Origin: Torreya grandis
Lineage: Eukaryota > Streptophyta > Pinopsida > Cupressales > Taxaceae
Length of the DNA stretch: 64,000 nt
Direction: 5' to 3'
Assembly: GCA_037957365.1 (NCBI GenBank)
Contig: JARHVA010001737.1
Coordinates: 1,776,001-1,840,000 of the forward strand
The notes below the pieces were generated by a model that searched no databases, was not told the origin of the DNA, and saw only the letters and a program-made list of their open reading frames with translations. Shown here piece after piece: positions 11,065 to 22,300 of the stretch. Every line of letters starts with the position of its first letter. Position 1 is the stretch's first letter. Position numbers and translations under genes: made by a program.

Positions 11065-11844
11065 ATGGAGAAATTTAATGGCAAGAATTATCAATTATGG
11101 AGGATGCAGATAGAAGATTATTTGTATCAAAAAGATTTGTACTTACCATTGGGTGGGGTTGCATGCAAGCCCACGGATATGAAAGATGAAGAATGGAAGG
11201 TTCTTGATCGGAAGGCTCTGGGATCTATAAGGTTGAGCCTTGCATTGTCTGTGATTTCCAACTTATCACAGGCTAAGACAATGGTAGAGTTGATGGAATC
11301 TTTGGCAAATTTATATGAAAAACCCTCAGCTTTGAATAAGGTATTTCTTATGAAGCAATTATTTAATTTTCAAATGTTGGAAGGTGGATCTATTCATAGT
11401 CATCTTAGTGATTTTTATGGTTTGGCAAACCAGTTAAATTCAATCAATATTGTTTTTGATGATGAAATTAAGGCTCTCTTAATCTTATGCTCATTACCTG
11501 AAAGTTGGGAGAGTTTGGTAATGGTAGTCAGTAATACTACGTCTACCTCAAAAATCTTAAAAGTGGATGATGTTGTGAGTGTAATCTTGAATGAAGAAAT
11601 TCATAGGAAAAGCACAGGTGAATCATCAGGGAATGCTTTGAGTGTTAAAAGCAGGGGAAGGCAAAAAGAGAAGATCGAGCATGGGAGATCAAGGTCAAAG
11701 ATAGGCTGGAGATCCAAATCCAGGTATGGCAGAATAACCTATTGGAAATGTGGAAAGCAAGGGCATGTAAAGAAAGATTGCAGGTTGGTTGAAGATCAAC
11801 ATGAAGGACATGAAGAAGTTGATGTTGTAAATGTTGTTGCATAG
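11065..11844 (+). CDS. Copia gag protein (open frame of 259 codons)
   Basis: An open frame starting MEKFNGKNYQLWRMQIEDYL, the typical N-terminus of copia gag (UBN2-type domain); TMVELMESLANLYEKPS and a LMKQLFNFQMLEGGSIHSHL stretch follow in the family order. Near the end, YWKCGKQGHVKKDC is the nucleocapsid zinc knuckle, with the first Cys replaced by Tyr, so zinc binding is doubtful. An in-frame TAG at 11062-11064, just before this Met, follows an earlier ATG at 11041 (ATGGCAGAAGAAAGTAAGC), which suggests the original start was at 11041. It is the best preserved gene of the copia element. It would form particles and package RNA. Confidence 0.9.
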   Translation: MEKFNGKNYQLWRMQIEDYLYQKDLYLPLGGVACKPTDMKDEEWKVLDRKALGSIRLSLALSVISNLSQAKTMVELMESLANLYEKPSALNKVFLMKQLFNFQMLEGGSIHSHLSDFYGLANQLNSINIVFDDEIKALLILCSLPESWESLVMVVSNTTSTSKILKVDDVVSVILNEEIHRKSTGESSGNALSVKSRGRQKEKIEHGRSRSKIGWRSKSRYGRITYWKCGKQGHVKKDCRLVEDQHEGHEEVDVVNVVA

Positions 11845-12444
11845 GATGCTCTGGTATGTTCCTTGGATAAAGTAAAATCTTGGGTTTTATATTCTGGTGC
11901 CTCTTTCCATGCATCCCCAAATAGCGAATTTTTTCATGAATATGTCTAGGGAGACTTTGGAGAAATTTATTTAGGGTATGGTAAGCCTTGTCAAATGGTT
12001 GGCAAAGGGAAAGTGAAGCTGAAATTGTAGATGGGAAACACATGGGTGTTGAAGGAGGTCATGCATGTCCTAGTCCCGAAGTGAAATTTGATTTCTATTG
12101 GAAATTTGGGTGATGAGGGATGCTCAGTAACTCTCACAGTAGACTCTTGGAGGGTTACCAAGGGTGCACTTATTTTAGCAAGAGGTAAGAAAGTAGGTAC
12201 TCTTTATCTATCTACTTGTATTACTTATTCTCTTTCTGGTTTATCTACTTCATATGTAGATTCAAAGATGTGGCTTAATAGGCTTGGTCACATGAATAAG
12301 AAGGAGATGCATGTTCTTGAGTCAAAAGGTATGCTTTCAGATTTGAAAAGCATGGATCGAGATTTTTGTAAGCAAAAAAAGAAAGTGACGTTTATTGACA
12401 CTGGGTCAACAAAGAATGTGGTAGCTTCTATTGGAGGATCATAG
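11845..12444 (+). pseudogene. Copia protease and GAG-pre-integrase segment
   Basis: After the gag stop, the frame continues with WVLYSGASFHASPNSEFF at about 11880: the copia protease active site, where the usual D-S/T-G reads Y-S-G, so the catalytic Asp is lost. KEVMHVLVPK, then 12088-12444 (open 118 codons) with LISIGNLGDEGC, MWLNRLGHMNKKEMHVL and FCKQKKKVTF match the protease end and the GAG-pre-integrase domain. The match stops at about 12410, where integrase should begin. Confidence 0.85.
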
Positions 12445-13010
12445 TATTGCAAAAGGAAGAACTCTGATGTTCATGACAAGAATAGGAAAGCCTTGGTTTT
12501 TAAGGAGAAGATGATAGACAGAGATCAGTGCAAGGGGCTGAGAAATTTTGAGCAAAGTAAGGTTGATTTGGACAAGGTTTTGGTCCAAAAAGAGCTCACG
12601 GGTAAAAGTCATCGCTCACAAGTAAAACACAAAGACTAACATTGATTAGAAAACCAACGTCGACATCCAGAGAGGGACCAATGTTGTCTATGTGCAGATC
12701 GACATCGATGACTCTGAACAAGTAAACATCAGCATTGGTTAGGGGGAACTAACATCGGTGATGAGGTCAGTTGCATGGAACCGATGTCGGTCAGGTGTAG
12801 ACTGAGATGTGACTAACAACGATCATTGAGATAGATTTTGGGTGGACAACAAGCTGTTAAGGAGTCTCAAACGCCCATATGGAGGACTGAAAGGGTAAGT
12901 AAGCCTCAAATTCATCATTTCCCTTCTTTACACTACTTGTTTCTCATTGATGGTCAAGAACCAAGAAGTTATTAAAAAAGCAGAGCAGGTAGAATCCAAG
13001 AAACAGTGGG
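12445..13010 (+). other. Deletion scar between GAG-pre-integrase and RT of the copia element
   Basis: No integrase core is readable here. 12640-12830 instead carries another cluster of GACATCGGT/ACCGATGTCGG motifs like those of the LTR, which suggests the gap was filled or rearranged with LTR-like sequence. Confidence 0.6.
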
Positions 13011-13200
13011 AGCTTGGCATGGATGAGGAATGTGATTCCTTGGATCAGAACCAAATGGGAGTTTTTTGGTAGAGCTGCCAGCTGGAAGAAAGCACTGAAA
13101 GACAAATGGATTTTTAGGATAAAGAAGAGAGGGAATGGACACGTGAGATGGAAGGCCAGGGTATATGGTCTTGAGTTAGCTGCAGGATAATGGAGGTTTA
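13011..13200 (+). pseudogene. Copia RT, N-terminal fragment
   Basis: LGMDEECDSL is followed, after a frame change, by KKALKDKWIFRIKKRGNGHV and RWKARVYGL, which is the N-terminal end of copia RT. The palm with its YVDD box is absent. Confidence 0.8.
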
Positions 13201-13329
13201 ACCATTGTGTTTTATTTACCAAGTTGGATAATATTAGCTACATTATCCTATTACTGTATGTTGTGCTTGTTACAGGGTCACATATGCAAGGAGTTGCTAA
13301 ACTAAAGGTAAATTTAGTTTAGAGGTGTG

Positions 13330-13750
13330 TCATGAGGAATCTGGGAGTAGCAAGATTCTTTGGCATGAGTGTGTTCTAGAGACATGGAAGGTCACAGGTT
13401 GATTTTGTCTCCAGATGATTGTGTGAAACTGGTTAGCATGCCGATGGTTGGACAGTTTTATGAACAGTGTCCTAATTCACATGATGAGGTTGAGTACATG
13501 TGTACTAAACCTGAGTTTGCCCAAGTAGTGGGTGTTGTTAGCAAGTTTGGAGCCAATCTGGAAAAGAAGCACTAGAAGGCAGTTCAATGGATTCTCAAAT
13601 ATCTGAGAGGGACCAGCAGTAGGTGCACATGCTATGCAGGGTCAAGTTCTTTTCTACATAGGTTTGTAGATGCGGATGTGGCAGGTGATTTGGATGATAG
13701 GAGGTGCACCATAGGATTTGTGGTTGTTGGTCTTCAAGATTGATCTTGAA
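13330..13750 (+). pseudogene. Copia RT end and RNase H fragment
   Basis: 13369-13575 (open) ends YMCTKPEFAQVVGVVSKFGA, matching the usual CTRPDIA..VG..SRF end of copia RT. After a TAG it continues KAVQWILKYLRGTSS and FVDADVAGDLDDRRCTIGFV: copia RNase H with the DADWAGD-like first motif. The remaining RNase H is missing or scrambled before the 3' LTR. Confidence 0.87.
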
Positions 13751-13819
13751 GAGGGATACAAAGCTAGGAAACAAACTAGATGATGTATAGGTACAGGTAT
13801 AGTTGTAGCTGTTTATCTC

Positions 13820-13831
13820 CAAGTGGGAGAT
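13820..13831 (+). promoter_or_regulatory. Copia polypurine tract
   Basis: AAGTGGGAGATT directly precedes the 3' LTR; it is the plus-strand primer site typical of plant copia elements. Confidence 0.8.
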
Positions 13832-14664
13832 TGTTAGGTTGTGGAGCTAAAAGCTTCACTAATGCAGACATGGAGGAGGTTGCTGAGTTACAGACAAACT
13901 GGCGTCGATAGCACAACCGATGTCGGTCATCTTTAGTACAAAGGGCAACCAACATCGGTAGGAGTTAGCTGACGTCGGTTACCTCTAGACAGACAGAGAC
14001 CGACATCAGTCTCCTGTGCGGTTTCAAAACTATTCTTGTTGAACCGATTATTTGCATGTAAAGACTATTTTGAGTCTTGAGCTATGTGTCTAATTATTGT
14101 AAATTAGAAGTCTAAGTTATTGTTTAGTATGGGATCTATTTATAGACTCATTGGCATGTATTGTAATTAAGGATTAAGTTAAGGAAGAGATCCTTCCAGT
14201 TGTAAGAACAAGTTGATCTGCAAGTTGTTGCAAAATCAGGAAGAAGTTCTACATGGTAATTAAGATCATTTGAGTTGCAGGTTGTTGCAAGTTCATGGGA
14301 GATCTGCTTGAAGTATTTTGAGTACTTATGTACTGGCAGTGTTATTATTAACTGGTTGGAGGAGAACAACAACTCTGTGTTTGAGTTGATTGTTGTGACC
14401 ATTTTTGGTAGGAGAGAGAACTCTTGATTGAGAATTATTGGGAGCCCTTGAGGTGTGGGAAGCCTTATAGAGGTGTGAGAAGAGTGTGGCATCTTCTTTA
14501 TTGTATTTTCTTTCTAGATGAGTTGAATACAAGATTGTGTATTATCTCTCATATTCTGTGTCATTTGTGAATTCTAGTTACTTGTTAATTCTGGTATAAT
14601 TCTGTGTTTAATTGCTTATACAAGGTAATCATATGTACTCTTATTGAGGAGTAGGATCCTGACA
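13832..14664 (+). repeat. Copia 3' LTR
   Basis: Starts TGTTAGGTTGTGGAGC and ends GATCCTGACA, 833 bases, followed by AAGGA (14665-14669). It differs from the 5' LTR by scattered substitutions and a deletion of about 18 bases near 14030, so the insertion is not recent. Confidence 0.95.
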
Positions 14665-14669
14665 AAGGA

Positions 14670-14925
14670 TTCTTCTTTCCAACCAAGTAATGGAAACAAC
14701 TTATAGTAAGAGTAAAACTCACCTTAAATGTATCTAAATTCATTGTGAATTTGACCAACAAAAATGTTATACCACGTATGTTGTTCTCCTTTGCATCACT
14801 CAGTATGTTTGTTTGCTAAATTTGACTTGTTCTCTCTTAAAAAATACATTAACCAAGTCAAATAATTAAATTGAAACAATTTGTGCTAAAAACACTTGAT
14901 AAGATATGAACTCTAACACATACAT
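14670..14925 (-). pseudogene. Unknown LTR-encoded ORF, copy A: N-terminal part right of the copia insertion
   Basis: On the minus strand LEFISYQVFLAQI near 14920-14880 matches EFMSYQEFLAHI at the N-terminus of the copy B frame (39427). The rest of this piece is frameshifted; it resumes at 10074 on the other side of the copia element. Confidence 0.5.
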
Positions 14926-15094
14926 TAATGGTAAGCATTTTTTACACACAATTTTGATTAGTAATGATTATCTATAACCTCATGAAAATTTAAAACTTTA
15001 CACTTTATAATGAGTTTCAGATACATTCTCCTCTAAATCTCCTGCTAATTTTGACTTAGAGAAAGCCTCAGGGTGAGATGAGAGTATAGTCACT

Positions 15095-15520
15095 AATCCA
15101 TTGAACCATTTAACTTTTTGAAATGTGGTTCAACTTTGAGGTTCAAAGATACGAGATGAACTACATAGATTGACCAATAGTCACATGACTTTTCAAGAAA
15201 CTTTGAACTTTTAAATAGTTAACTATTGAACTATTGAACTTCGCTATGAGGTTCAAGTGGTAGGTTCAATGATACATTAATTTATACAAGGGAACTGAGT
15301 GAACATGACTCCTTACAAAACATTGAGTATTGAATTCTTGAACTATTGAACTCTTGAACCTCGAAAAAGGGTTCAAGTTCAAATGGAAGGTTCAAAGTCA
15401 TAATTGAAATACACAAAGGGATAAATAGTTCACTTTGAGAAACATTGAATCATTGAACCTATTGAACCATTAAACTCTTGAACTGCAAGAATGGTTCAAG
15501 TTGAACAGTTCAATTCCTTA
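15095..15520 (-). repeat. GGTTCAA/TTGAACC hairpin array near the U3 end of LTR copy A
   Basis: About twenty TTGAAC or GTTCAA hexamers lie within some 430 bases, arranged as degenerate tandem units of roughly 115-125 bases. Each unit contains a small inverted repeat such as TTGAACTTCGCTATGAGGTT followed by CAA (about 15236). The array sits 160-590 bases inside the LTR start and upstream of the LTR reading frame. It has a counterpart in copy B. Confidence 0.85.
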
Positions 15521-15680
15521 GAAATTTCACACACAAAAGACAATAGGTGGGTGAACTTTTTAAAAATAAAGAGCCAACTTAATAAACAAAGGTATGATCA
15601 ATAAGGGTAAAAATGATAAGTTGGCTCTTGCCTAAGGAAAATTCATTAAAAAATGAATAAGGGCGACTCAGAAGGTAACA

Positions 15681-17880
15681 CACAACTAGAAAGGGAAAAA
15701 TCCATAGGGTAAAGACAGTATCTAGACTTCATATTCCATCATCAACACTCTTTCTTATAGATATCATCTTAGAAACTCTATTTAGTGCTAACATAAAGCA
15801 CTTAGGTGATCAAAACATACAACCAAGCTTTCCATTTTCTAACCAACAAGATGCTACATGTATCTCTACAATGCTAATATCCATAACATATGAGGGAGCT
15901 CCAACATCATCTACCTCTATCTCCATGAGCTAATCTATCAAACCTCTAGGTTCCATCCTTGAGGATCCACTCCATGCACCTAGGTGAGCCAAGCACAAAA
16001 GCCTTCAAAGGCTCTAACCTTCCACTTGCATGTGATGCTTACAACCCAAGCATCTAGGTGATTTAGGCTTACAATCCTTACAAACTCTAACCTCTTATCA
16101 TGAAATCACAATATTTCAAGGATCCTCACATCATACACTAAATGGATGATCATTATAAAGGAGTAAAAAATTATTTAATAACATTTTACATTAAAGAGAA
16201 AGAGAGAGGGAGAAATTTGACCCATTTGAGTAGGGAAAACTATTGATGAATAGGGAACCATGTTCCCAATTTCCCAAGTCAAGCCTTTTAATGGCAGCTC
16301 AATATGCCCACTTGACCACTCCCATGTGCACTCCATGTGCACTTCATGTACACTCCAAAGTGCTACGTCCCACTTAGTGGGGTGAACAGTAACCAAATAG
16401 TAAAAGATGTTTATCTCCATGTGTAAGGTCAATAAAGTAGCTCCACTACTTTGATAAGATTCCAAACCACCCATGTGACTCCAATAAATGCATCCCATAA
16501 ACACGTGAGAATAAGTCATCAAAGGAAATCATCTTGTCTCCTTTTCATATTCTTAAAATGGAATCCAATCTCCTTTCAATTTTCCACACATGTGACTCAT
16601 GGGACCACCAAACATGGCATCTCACATCATGACATTTCACTCATAACTCCTAGACAAGACCATGTGACACACCAAGGACAAGGCCCATGTCCTCAAGTGG
16701 AGTTCTACACCCCACACTTGTCACATCCTCATTATCACACTTGGGACCTATTATGGGCCCCACAGCCACATCACCTAAATGACATGTCACATGTATGTCA
16801 CATCATTGCACACCCATATACCACATCACCTGCATGCCATATCACCATTAATAGTGACCCATGAATAGTGCTCATGAATATTACTCATGAATAGTGGATA
16901 CACGCCCAAAACTATACCTATTTTCTAGCTTCCTAGATATGTGTGTCCTAGATAAACACTTACATTGATGCAAGTGTCTACTTTTCTTACAAAGTGTCCA
17001 ATGCGCAAAAGTCATCAATTTGAAAATAAAATGTGTCCTATAGGTTATCCTAAGTGATTTTGTGTATGATATTTCCAAATTAGATTAGTATATATACGAT
17101 ATCAACTCTCATTCATTCTTCACACATCTAAATTTAGGGTTAAACATTTGGTAAACATGACCTTTGGTCTCAAAACCCTAATTGACCTATGGTTTCCTAT
17201 TTTTTCTCTATTTTTTAATTTTTAAACTATAAATATTTTAAAATTAGATTTCCATTTATTTAAAAGGAATTAATCTTTAATTCATGTGTTATTTATTTCC
17301 TTTTTCAATATGTCATAGTAACCCTTGTTTGTTATACTTCATACATGGCTAAATTTAACACAAAGTTAAGCAAAGATAAGAATCAGGTTTATTTATACAA
17401 CTCCTTTTTTAAATTCTATAGAGATGGTATCTAGGTGCCAACAAGCATTCTCCTAGCCTTTTATTCCACCTATATCCTATTCAAGTGATAGCTACCATCC
17501 TTCACCCATTATTCATCCACGACTTATATTAAATAGCATGGTCTATGTTATCACTAGTAGAAAAGGTACCCACCTCTTATTGTTATACAAAAGTTTCCTC
17601 TTAAGTCTAAAAAGTTTATCAAATCAAAAATATATGATTTAGTTGACCAATTGAGAAACACACAATTTTAAATTTAAATCCTCTAACTCCTAAAGTAATC
17701 TACTATCTATAAGGATATTTTATACAAAGCATTACATGACACCCAAGTACCAAATGATATTGAACCAACTTATTTTTTAGATATTATGTAAAATATCAAA
17801 AATAATGCACATATTATTACCTTTGATCCAAAATATTTTCAATCAAAAGATATTATTCACTAATATTTACCTTTGTTCAT
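15681..17880. other. Unassigned sequence right of Element 1
   Basis: No gene recognised. 16290-16860 is rich in CATGTG/CACATG words (for example CCCATGTGCACTCCATGTGC near 16320). The frames at 16175-16522 and 16451-16864 are overlapping opposite-strand chance frames without family features. Confidence 0.5.
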
Positions 17881-18270
17881 ATAAGTGTGTATGCTTCAAA
17901 AGGGAATAAAAAAGGTATTAGTTGATAATGGTTTGGGCCTAAACATTTGTGGCAAAAATATCTTACACACCATGGATATTAGCAAAAATCTTCTTTAAAA
18001 ATTAAATATGCATATCAAATTATTTAATAATTCATGTTGTCCTCTAGTTGGCCAAATCACATTAGATGTGTCATTGGGGCCAAAAAAGGTTACAACTACA
18101 TTTTAAGTAATGTCTCAGTCATTACATTATAACTTAATTTTAGGTATACCATGGAAGCCTTCTCATATAGATTACATATAAGTGTGAAATTTATACATGA
18201 TGGTACCTTATTCACAATACCTACTGATGATGAACCATTCAATTTTTCAAAATGATACATTCTGACATAG
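17881..18270 (+). pseudogene. Relic of a gypsy (Tat-like) aspartic protease
   Basis: The plus strand reads LVDNGLGLNIC near 17920 (active-site D-N-G, as in Element 2), VGQITLDVSLGPKKVTTTF at about 18050, YNLILGIPWKPSHI near 18130 and VKFIHDGTLFTIPTDDEPF near 18190. This is the order of a Tat protease with its flap and C-terminal strand. Element 2's protease (42316-42822) has the same pieces. No RT is found downstream; the rest of the source element is deleted. Confidence 0.75.
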
Positions 18271-19372
18271 AAGGGATACCTAAAGTGGTACCACCTCAAC
18301 ATTTTATTCCAATTGAAAATATACAAACATATGAAATGGGGGAGTCAAGCACAATGACACCTTTACCTTAAGAAATAAATAAATCACTAACCATCAAGGT
18401 GCACATGGATGCAAATCAAGAATAAGAACCATTACTAAAGAAACCAATGATACTAAAACAACAAGAAAAGCCCATATTAAATTTTCCTTTACTAGTTAAC
18501 ACTGAGAAACAAGAATAAAAAGTTGCATATTACTATGATAGTGATGATGAAATTTCTCATGATATGACTGATGAACAATTACAAAAACTTATCTTTGATC
18601 ATTTAAACATATTTTTCATAACCTATTCACACCTACAAGTCGTGGTATATATAAGTTAAATTTACCACCATAGGATACAAAACCACATTCAGATAAGGGT
18701 AAGACAAAAATGGCAGATGAATATTTGAATGCTTATTATTCAATCCATCCATCTTGGCTAAAAACATTAATCCAAACTTACAAGGCACCAATGTAAATAC
18801 ACTATGTGAATAATTTGGATTCCTCTAAAAAATATCCACAATAGAGTGTCCATATCTTAGAAAACTATTATATTATAGATTTAATTATTCATATGTTACT
18901 TGAGCATCACATGGTATCGTTACCTCCTAATTAGATATAGATCAGGCAATAGACTCATTCCTAAAAGGTATCAATTTATTATGCTTACAATCATATCATC
19001 GACCATAATACAAACCAATGTGTGGAATTTCAAAACCATATTCACAAATACAAAGGTGAGGGGCACATACAAGTTGTGCTCAACCCAAAAGATGACCAAA
19101 TTCTTCCAATCTTTCCACACAAAAGCAATATACAAAGTGACAAAGACATGAAATTTTGATAATTAATGCAAACATTAATGGTGTCTATTGCTCACCTTTG
19201 AAAATTAATAAAAATAATTAGGACACTATTTATAATGTCTTATACCTACCTACATTGGGGCATATTATTGAGTAAGACATTATTTTATTTTCCTTGAATC
19301 TCTTGGATATATTTACTTTCCCACATGTGGACGTAAAATGATAAATACTATCATATGGGTAATGGATATTAT
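18271..19372. other. Probable continuation of the decayed gypsy element
   Basis: A few acidic, lysine-rich fragments (for example DMTDEQLQKLIFDHLNIFFI near 18560) could be the variable pre-RT region, but no RT, RNase H or integrase motif is present. Nothing else is recognised. Confidence 0.35.
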
Positions 19373-22300
19373 TGAATAATTTTATCCAATGGTCAAAATA
19401 AGTCAACACCCCTATAATTTAAAACTTCCATAAGGTCTCTTTGGTTAGAAAGTGGTCCACCATGGTCATTAGTGAAGTCACATAAGATGTTTTACCTTGG
19501 TCATTTTTGTCTAAGTGGATCTTATCTCATTTTATGTCCTTTTGAGTCATTTTAGTGAATTTGTAAGGTTTTTCACTAAATAAATGTGTGTAAAAGTATA
19601 ATATAATGTCCCATGTATCATATGAGTGTCAAATAACTATTTGAAATTGAAAATTTATAGGATTCAATGTTAAAATTAAGAAGATCACTTGCAAAAAGAG
19701 GAGTTTCAATGGTTGTACAGAATATAGGATAGCTATAGCATATGTGAAGGATTCAAGAGTGTCCCTTCATATCCCCATAACTTGTATACATGATTATATG
19801 GATTTGATACTTTCAAAAATGGTGAAAACCTATCCCTCTCTCTCATCACTCTCTTGGGTAGGTCAAAGAAGTCAACTAGTTTATAGATGGTATGGAATGA
19901 GTAAGCAGAGTTGAAGGGAATATACTTGGTGGATGAAATTAGTCTCTATGTACTCTTGTTTCATGGTCATAGTTCCAATAATGGTATATTGTGCATTATG
20001 AACAATATCTATTATTGTTAGCATCTCAAAACTGCCTACACATCCCTAACACCTTGGTTTTCTTACCTGTTTGCATTGGTTTGATGCTCCTAAGTGATGT
20101 ATGTATAATTGCAGAGTTAGTTCATCCTCTTAATGTTATTTTCAAACCATTTTTCATGTGTGAACATGAATTTATATGTGGTATCATCTCCTTGTGCTAA
20201 AGGTGAATGCATTATGGTTTTTAGAATAGTTATTTTTAGTTGTAGAGTTTCATCTTCTTACAAGTGATTTCAGGTCAAATAGTACACCTATGTCTCTCCT
20301 CTTAGATCATGAAAGCTAATTTATCCATGGAATATTTTAATTTGAAATACCTCAATGTTGATTTAGATATGTTTAAAGATAATTAGTAAGGACTGGTTGG
20401 ACTTGAATATGATAGTAACCTACAGTTGCTTATAGGTATGTATGGAAAGTGATAAGACCATCCAAAACCTAGGACATATATGGTTTTAAATTTCAAGACT
20501 TGAATGAGATTATAAATTAATACAAGATCCATAGACTCCCTTAAGCAATGTATATAGGTAAAATATAGATAAATTTTTTTATGGGATGAGTTACCTTAGT
20601 TTCTTCGAAAGAGGATTTGCTCTTACAAAGTGACATTTGGTGGTGAAGATTGATGAGGTATTAGATAGGCCTAATGTTTTCTTTCTTATATCCTAGGCCT
20701 AGTAGTAGAAATTGAACATAGAGAGAATGTTAATACATCAATATAATGTGATGGTTTAGTGGTTTCAACCCAATCAAATTCCTATTGAAAACACTCAGTG
20801 ACAACTACAGTACTTTGAAGCCAAAAGAGAAACATGTGACCTACATATTTATAATGCATTAGTGTTAGAATGACTACATGTTATCAAGGTAGAGATGAAT
20901 ATGTCTACATATTTAATGGCCTAATATACTTTTTGATAACTAAAAATATGAAACACAATGTTCAATAACATATAGACACCTACAAAAATCCCTTGTATTC
21001 TTAAAATGTACACCCACAATTTCAATTAAAATCTGTAGACTAGCCTAAGCAATGAAGGATGCTAGGTAATTAATGAGTAGAGGGGTAAGATTAGGATAAC
21101 CATGATAAAACCACTATAATAGTGATATTATCACACTTTCACAAGATTCTTAGAGTCAAGGACATTGAAGTAGATAGTCATAGTTCAAGTTTCTTAAGCC
21201 CTAACAAAATTTTGCAAATAGTCAGAGTCCTAGGAACTAGTCATGAGATATTATGATGTTGATGGGTCTATAGGTGTGATATAACTATAAAATTTGGTTC
21301 ATATCATCACCATGACCTAAATAATAACCCTATTAACTCCTTTAAGACATATAAGTAACATAGGTGCCCTCTATTTTTTCTCAGACTAGAGGCACTCCTT
21401 GAGTAACACAACCTACAAACTTGGAGTTTAAATGTTGAAAAGATGAATTAGGAGTATTGGATTCACTATATAATGATTTTTTAGGTTTTTAATAATGTTA
21501 AAAAAAATTTAAGGTCACCTACATCATGGGAATCACTCACAAGTGTTCAATTACTCAAGAAACACAATCTTAGCCTATTAGGTCTAAAACTGATCATGAA
21601 CCCTAATAGATTCCAACTTCATTTATATCATCATATGCCTTTCAAAAAAAATTATAGACTTCATTTATGAGTGAAGAGTCTATAACATAAATTTTTTTGC
21701 AAGGAATAACACATAAGTGGTCAATTTGGCCTAAAATTATCTCAGGGCTACCTAAAATGCATAGAAGGAACTTGAGAACCATATTTCTTCACTCATATCT
21801 ATACAGATGTTGTGCATGGTGAAAAAATAAATTATGGGTATTTTAATAGGTTATTAAACTAAAAAATATTATATTTTTTTTGAGAGTTAGATAACTAGAT
21901 TTTATGAATCATTGCTAAGAAGCTAGATGACTCAAAACCCTCCTACAACCCTCATTTGAACTTGAGGGAGAAGATATGGAGATTTATGCATCTATATGTG
22001 GCTAATTAACCTTGTAAGTGATTTTAAAATATTTATAACTCTCCTATGCTCCTTTACACCTAATTTATCCATACTATCACTTGTACGGACATATCTAATT
22101 CTAGGTTTTTTTCAAGTTTTGATGTGTTTCATAGGTGTAGAAGGGTATTGATGAATGAATATCATTTTGGAAGGTGTTTAGAGAATTTTTATAACTCCCC
22201 ATATTCATATATCACCTTATTTAATCATAGAAACATCTTTGCGACACTATTCATTGCAAGCAGTCTTAGACATGTAGTGAGAAGGAGCATGACTATTTAA

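Larger units (their letters stand above)
10080..14664 (+). mobile_element. Defective Ty1/copia retrotransposon inserted in giant LTR copy A
   Basis: A 4585-base element with two LTRs that align end to end, a tRNA-Met type PBS, gag, protease, a GAG-pre-integrase segment, fragments of RT and RNase H, and a purine tract before the 3' LTR. It is flanked by AAGGA duplications. The integrase core and most of RT are missing, so it would need proteins from another element. Gene order (RNase H last) and the LWH-RLGHM-type segment identify Ty1/copia. Confidence 0.95.
1..15680 (-). mobile_element. Element 1: Tat/Ogre-like Ty3/gypsy retrotransposon with giant 5' LTR, 3' end outside the window
   Basis: Read on the minus strand, the order is giant LTR (15680 to 6051), primer binding site, gag, aspartic protease, archaeal-type RNase H, reverse transcriptase, RNase H and integrase ending close to position 1. 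The 3' LTR must lie to the left of the window, so the outer target duplication cannot be tested. The coding part is about 6 kb and broken by many stops. RNase H and integrase placement defines it as Ty3/gypsy; the second, archaeal-type RNase H points to the Tat lineage. A copia element has inserted into its LTR. The element is certainly non-functional as it stands. Confidence 0.88.
6051..15680 (-). repeat. Giant LTR copy A (5' LTR of Element 1), split by a copia insertion
   Basis: Without the copia element and its duplicated AAGGA the length is 5040 bases, against 5037 for the solo copy at 35112-40148; the two align along their whole length. In minus orientation it starts TGTTACCTTC at 15680 and ends GTTAACTAATA at 6051, where copy B ends GTTAGCCAACA, so the terminal CA has mutated here. 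Gag and PBS follow immediately, which proves it is the 5' LTR. Inside, in transcriptional order, lie the GGTTCAA hairpin array (15095-15520), the long unknown reading frame and an AT-rich microsatellite zone near the LTR end. Confidence 0.9.

Noticed and set aside
12944..13222. Minus-strand frame in the copia element
   Set aside because: It is antisense to the recognisable RT fragment.
15095..15520. GGTTCAA words as T-arms of tRNA genes
   Set aside because: No acceptor stem, D-arm or anticodon stem can be placed around them, and they recur in tandem within an LTR.
16175..16864. Opposite-strand frames of 115 and 137 codons as host genes
   Set aside because: They overlap, lack domains, and reflect CATGTG/CACATG-rich sequence.
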